DNA of 17,196 nt, taken from NCBI GenBank assembly GCA_035391225.1, contig DAOPKN010000044.1, positions 1-17,196 on the forward strand. The letters are read 5' to 3'. Position 1 is the stretch's first letter. The number at the start of each line of letters is the position of its first letter. The notes below the pieces were generated by a model that saw only the letters and a list, made by a program, of their open reading frames with translations, had not been told where the DNA came from and did not search any database. Both the position numbers and the translations under genes were made by a program. Source of the DNA: DAOPKN01 sp035391225. Lineage in GTDB: Bacteria > Thermotogota > Thermotogae > MWEM01. Shown piece by piece: positions 14,034 to 17,196 of this stretch.

Positions 14034-15836
14034 TTAGAAATCCCGCGTGGTGATCGAAAAACTCACGCATTCTCCTTCCCCGTTGTAGTACTCTGTTCGC
14101 GAAATGTGCCCGTTTTGGGCGTAGGAATGGACGTGGTAACCCACCAGGTTGAATTTCTCGTAGAATTTCACCCGTACCAGTTTTCCGTCGCTGTCGTATT
14201 CTTGGAGAACGCGCGAAAGAACCAGGCCCTTGGCATCCAAGGTGCGAATTTCGGTTAGCTTGTGCTCGAAATCGAAGAAGTACACTTCGCGCAACGTCTC
14301 GCCATCCGGTTGTATGACCTGCACTTCCTCGAGTTCGCCTTCCGCAGTGTAGCGAAAAACCCTCTGCACAGCTTTTTCCCCGGCGGTGGTCAAGAGGCTT
14401 TCTTGCAGTTTTCCCTGTGCATCGTAGCGGTTTTCCACGCGCTCCACCCGCTCTTCCCCCCTCCAGCTTTCGGAAAGCACCACGTTGCCGTTAGCGTCGA
14501 ATTGGCGAATTGTTCGGGAAAATTCTTCACCGGAGGGTGTGAAAACCGTGGTCGTGGCGGGCTCCGAACCTCCTGCGGGCTCGGCTGCATACTCGTTCTG
14601 CTCCAGGAACAGGGCATCACCGCTTTGGTGCTCGTAGAAAGAAACCAGGGAAACCCTGCTTTTTGGGGGCTCGGGAAGAGGTGTGGCGAGATCCTTTTGA
14701 GGCTCGCTCCGCTGCATTTCCGTGCTTTGCATTGCGGTTTGGGTGGGTAGTGGCGCAACCACGGCAGGAACCACGAGGGGTTGCGTGACCAGAACGCGCA
14801 GGCTATCGATCTCCTGTGCTTGGCGGTTGCTCTTCTCCCGCAACGCCTGGTTTTGGATCTCCAGGCTTTCGATCAGGCCATCGTAAAAAGCTTTCTGGGC
14901 CTGCAACGCTTCTCCCTTTTGGCGCAATGCTTCTTCAAAAGCTTGTTGCAGAACTTGGTTGGCTTGCGCAAGCTCTTCCATTTGCCGTTGCAGCGAAGCA
15001 TTCTTTTGCAGCGCTTGCCCTAACTCTTCGTGCAATTCCGGTTCGCGCTCGGCACTTTCTTCCCACAGCGTCTGGAACCTCTCCGCAACCATCTGCTGCG
15101 TCTGTAGGGCTTCCTGGAAGAAGGAAACCAGGAAAGACAAGGAGTTGTTCTTTTCCTCGAGCTGGGCGACCTTTTTCTCCAAGAAAAGCACGTCGTTTCG
15201 CAGCAGTTGCAGCTCCTGTCCCGGCGCGGGTTGTGCCGGGTCCCCTTCCGATCCTTGGGAAGAGGGTGTCACATCACCGTTGGCGGCAGCAGAGGGTGCC
15301 TGTTCTGCAGGCCATACACGAAGGGCCAGGGTAGTCGCATCCACCCGGTTGATTTGCCACGAAAAGGAAAGACCGAAAGGCGGTGGTGCATCTTGCCCCG
15401 TGGAAGGCTCCATCATTGCTTGCATCGAAAAACCTTCCAGCTGCGCGCAAGGAGCGCTGGGATCCGCAACGCGGTTCCAGTCCAGGAATTGGGCCACGAA
15501 GCGGGCCTCCATGCCACAGCTTTGCAGAACCGTACCGAGCTGGTCGAGGTATTCCTGGCAAGAAACAAGGCCCAGCTGGCGGGAAAAGCGGGAAAAGACG
15601 ATGAACTCCCCCGTTTCCAAGGAAACGGAACACAACTGGGAATCGGTGGCGGGCAGGGAAACGGTGCGCCAGTTTCCTTCCTCCTGAACAGGGATTCCCA
15701 TGGTTTCCCATACGGACACGAAATCGTTTGCGCTGATGCCTCCCCAAAAAAGGGTGGGTAGCAAGAGGAAAAATCCCGTTACGACCAGGATCTTCCCACA
15801 GGAAAACTTACGCCTGGGCAACGGAAACCAGTTCAT
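14034..15836 (-). CDS. Exported coiled-coil protein with six C-terminal repeats (hypothetical)
   Basis: A 600-residue protein I cannot assign to a named family. A basic N-terminus is followed by a hydrophobic segment (about residues 15-33), likely a signal peptide or anchor. A globular N domain (about 37-175) has Cys70, Cys93, Cys107 and Cys130, which could form disulfides. A Ser/Pro/Gly linker leads to a long Glu/Gln/Leu-rich coiled coil (about 207-350). A Pro/Thr-rich linker (351-395) follows, then a C-terminal region with six repeats (443-600). A TTG start at 15857 is possible, but the ATG at 15836 has GGAG upstream and starts directly before the basic signal region. It overlaps the DUF362 gene by 29 bp and is probably co-translated with it. 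A structural envelope or surface role is inferred only from architecture. Confidence 0.72.
   Translation of the reverse strand: MNWFPLPRRKFSCGKILVVTGFFLLLPTLFWGGISANDFVSVWETMGIPVQEEGNWRTVSLPATDSQLCSVSLETGEFIVFSRFSRQLGLVSCQEYLDQLGTVLQSCGMEARFVAQFLDWNRVADPSAPCAQLEGFSMQAMMEPSTGQDAPPPFGLSFSWQINRVDATTLALRVWPAEQAPSAAANGDVTPSSQGSEGDPAQPAPGQELQLLRNDVLFLEKKVAQLEEKNNSLSFLVSFFQEALQTQQMVAERFQTLWEESAEREPELHEELGQALQKNASLQRQMEELAQANQVLQQAFEEALRQKGEALQAQKAFYDGLIESLEIQNQALREKSNRQAQEIDSLRVLVTQPLVVPAVVAPLPTQTAMQSTEMQRSEPQKDLATPLPEPPKSRVSLVSFYEHQSGDALFLEQNEYAAEPAGGSEPATTTVFTPSGEEFSRTIRQFDANGNVVLSESWRGEERVERVENRYDAQGKLQESLLTTAGEKAVQRVFRYTAEGELEEVQVIQPDGETLREVYFFDFEHKLTEIRTLDAKGLVLSRVLQEYDSDGKLVRVKFYEKFNLVGYHVHSYAQNGHISRTEYYNGEGECVSFSITTRDF
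14037..14510 (-). repeat. Six-fold 25-residue protein repeat in the coiled-coil gene
   Basis: Residues 443-600 contain six units with a shared core of aromatic-D/T/A-x-x-G/H-x-hydrophobic. The cores are QFDANGNV, RYDAQGKL, RYTAEGEL, FFDFEHKL, EYDSDGKL and SYAQNGHI. Their spacing is 25, 25, 25, 26 and 25 residues. They resemble YD/MORN-like beta-hairpin repeats, but I do not claim a family. The last unit is the most diverged. Confidence 0.75.
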
Positions 15837-16872
15837 ACCTTCGTTCTCCAAGGCCAATGGCCTCTCCCCATTCCACCTGGTGCAGTGGTGAGGTATCCGG
15901 GTGCGCTTTCACGAAGGGATCGTACCCCACCTTCTTGCACACCAGGTCGTAGCAGGCCTGGTCAAGCGCGACGGGGTCGATGCTGGCGGCAATGCCAATA
16001 TCCGGCGCGATGGGGATATCGTTGACGCCCCAACAATCGCAGTCGGGGGAGACGTTGTTGATGAAACTCACGTGGAAAGATTTCTTGTTCTGCAACACCG
16101 CGAGCGAGTACTCCGCCATTTTCTTGGAGAGCGAATCGGAGGAAGTGTCCCACACCGGGGAAATGGCCCCGAATTGGCACATGGCGATACATTGCCCGCA
16201 TCCGATGCACTTGTCGTAGTTGATGCGTGCCACCGTCTGGATCGTGATCGCTTCCACGGGACAGTTGCGCGCACACATGCCACAAGCCACGCAGTTCTTC
16301 TCCACCACGCGGGGCTTGGAGTCGGAGTGCTGTTCCATCTTTCCGGCACGAGAGGCAGACCCCATGCCGATGTTCTTGATGGCACCGCCGAAACCGGTTT
16401 GCTCGTGGCCCTTGAAATGGCTCACCGAAACCAGCACATCCGCCATAGCGATGGCGGCTCCGATTTTGGCCTTCTTGACGTACTCCCCATTGATTGGAAC
16501 CTCCACTTCATCGGAACCTCGCAACCCATCCGCGATGAGTACGGGAGCCCCCACGACCTCGTACACGAAACCATTGCGCATCGCGGTTTTCCAATGGTCC
16601 ACCGCGTTGGAACGCGACCCTTTATACAACGTGTTTGCATCGGTCAAGAAAGGCTTGCCACCGCGCGCGGAAACCCAGTCGGAAACCACGCGAAGGTAAT
16701 TGGGCCGGATGTACGCCAAGTTTCCCATCTCACCGAAATGCACCTTGATCGCCACCAGGCGGTCCGTCTCGATCATCTCGCCGAGTCCACCCATTTTCAG
16801 GAGCACTTGGAATTTCTGGAGCAGGTTCAACCCCGGTCTTGCCTTGAAGTCGGTAAAGTATACTTTTGCCAT
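15808..16872 (-). CDS. DUF362 protein with two 4Fe-4S ferredoxin motifs
   Basis: A 354-residue protein. Residues 1-185 and about 270-340 form a DUF362-type domain: VAIKVHFGEMGNLAYIRP, FLTDANTLYKGSR, VSVSHFKGHEQTGFGGAIKNIGMG. Inserted between them are two ferredoxin motifs: Cys194/197/200/204 followed by Pro205, and Cys222/225/228/232. An additional DCDCWG motif follows, then DIGIAASIDPVALDQACYDL, typical of the family. Such proteins are common in strict anaerobes, are thought to take part in electron transfer or metal-centre chemistry, and have no established reaction. A GTG at 16881 lies inside the SD (GAGAGGTGA), so the ATG at 16872 (MAKVYF) is preferred. No signal peptide is present, so it is cytoplasmic. 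It is the first gene of an operon with the exported coiled-coil protein. Confidence 0.9.
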   Translation of the reverse strand: MAKVYFTDFKARPGLNLLQKFQVLLKMGGLGEMIETDRLVAIKVHFGEMGNLAYIRPNYLRVVSDWVSARGGKPFLTDANTLYKGSRSNAVDHWKTAMRNGFVYEVVGAPVLIADGLRGSDEVEVPINGEYVKKAKIGAAIAMADVLVSVSHFKGHEQTGFGGAIKNIGMGSASRAGKMEQHSDSKPRVVEKNCVACGMCARNCPVEAITIQTVARINYDKCIGCGQCIAMCQFGAISPVWDTSSDSLSKKMAEYSLAVLQNKKSFHVSFINNVSPDCDCWGVNDIPIAPDIGIAASIDPVALDQACYDLVCKKVGYDPFVKAHPDTSPLHQVEWGEAIGLGERRYELVSVAQA

Positions 16873-17196
16873 GTCGCTCACCTCTCCCGGTTATGTGTTC
16901 CACAAGATACGCGAGTATCCATCGCATTGGCGCTGGATATCCCTCTCAAGTGTACCACAACGCTGGATACGTGGCAAAGGGCATGGGAGAAAAAGGCGAG
17001 GTTTTCGGGGACCGCCGCACCCCAGAGCGGCTCTTTTCACGCTTTTTCAAAACTGGGTTGCGGAACGGAATATCGTAGACCCATTCGCTGTCCCTTTGCT
17101 GGGACTCCTGGGTCGTGCGTTTTCGCGTGGAAAGAGTACGGGAAAAACCAAACCCCATTGGGGTACAAGGAGCTTACCCTCGCATACGCGCGCATA
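16873..17196. other. Upstream region of the DUF362 operon; no convincing gene
   Basis: These 324 bases hold the DUF362 ribosome site (complement of about 16880-16887), no tRNA or clear terminator, and no ORF with a supported start. A 70-codon minus-strand frame (16946-17158) begins at an ATG with no SD and has arginine/lysine/serine-rich, family-less content, so it is not called. A palindromic CCCCATTGGGG lies near 17154-17164. A promoter is expected on the minus strand, but no clean -10/-35 pair is visible; TATCTT at about 16905-16910 is a weak candidate. Confidence 0.4.
16906..16969. promoter_or_regulatory. Candidate operator: inverted and direct GGATA-type repeats upstream of DUF362
   Basis: CGCTGGATA occurs at 16931-16939 and again at 16961-16969, exactly 30 bp apart. 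The palindrome GATAC-GCGA-GTATC lies at 16906-16919, with TATCCA at 16916-16921 as the inverted core of the direct repeat. The block is centred roughly 35-95 bases upstream of the DUF362 start. A regulator-binding site is inferred from arrangement only. Confidence 0.4.

Noticed and set aside
14022..14047. Terminator after the coiled-coil gene
   Set aside because: The hairpin is imperfect and lacks a T-run on the minus strand, so it is mentioned only as a weak possibility.
14037..14510. CRISPR-like array or DNA tandem repeat
   Set aside because: The periodicity is at protein level only; DNA units are diverged and there are no spacers.
16946..17158. 70-codon minus-strand ORF
   Set aside because: No ribosome site, a stop codon a few codons upstream, composition unlike the neighbouring proteins, and no recognisable domain.

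Overview
This is a moderately GC-rich, gene-dense bacterial segment with about fifteen protein genes and no rRNA, tRNA, CRISPR array or insertion sequence that I can recognise. The gene set includes a sigma-54-type AAA+ activator, a DUF362 protein with two 4Fe-4S motifs, a Thermotoga/deltaproteobacterial-style alpha-glucan phosphorylase, exported TPR and lipase-like proteins, and Cache sensors. Together these suggest an anaerobic, probably diderm bacterium. I cannot name the phylum from the sequence. Several genes have TTG or GTG starts behind strong Shine-Dalgarno (SD) sequences, and several promoters are of the extended -10 type (TGnTATAAT).

Left part (1-5636, mostly minus strand). The 3' end of a sigma-54 activator AAA+ domain (+) converges on mntP (manganese efflux). 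Upstream of mntP is a response regulator that carries a C-terminal GspE-N/MshEN-like domain. Then comes a tightly overlapping minus-strand operon: an exported LCAT-like alpha/beta hydrolase, a SAM methyltransferase and an ANT(6)-type nucleotidyltransferase. A perfect 10-bp terminator separates this operon from an exported TPR protein gene with its own promoter.

Centre (5685-10834). A soluble PAS-histidine kinase-receiver hybrid (-) is divergent from a 789-residue exported protein (+) that fuses a periplasmic-binding-like domain to two Cache-like domains and has no output domain. The two genes share a short intergenic region with two facing extended -10 promoters. The exported sensor gene is coupled, through TTGA and ATGA stop/start overlaps, to a pair of half-size chromate-transporter (CHR) genes. 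The layout suggests a small-molecule sensing and transport module, but the ligand is unknown.

Right part (10835-17196). Alpha-glucan phosphorylase (+) has its own promoter and ends at a strong, probably bidirectional terminator shared with a small membrane-anchored hypothetical gene (-). Further right, a DUF362 ferredoxin-like protein gene is followed by, and overlaps, a 600-residue exported coiled-coil protein with six C-terminal repeats of about 25 residues. The last 324 bases hold the upstream region of that operon, including a spaced repeat that could be an operator, and no convincing gene.
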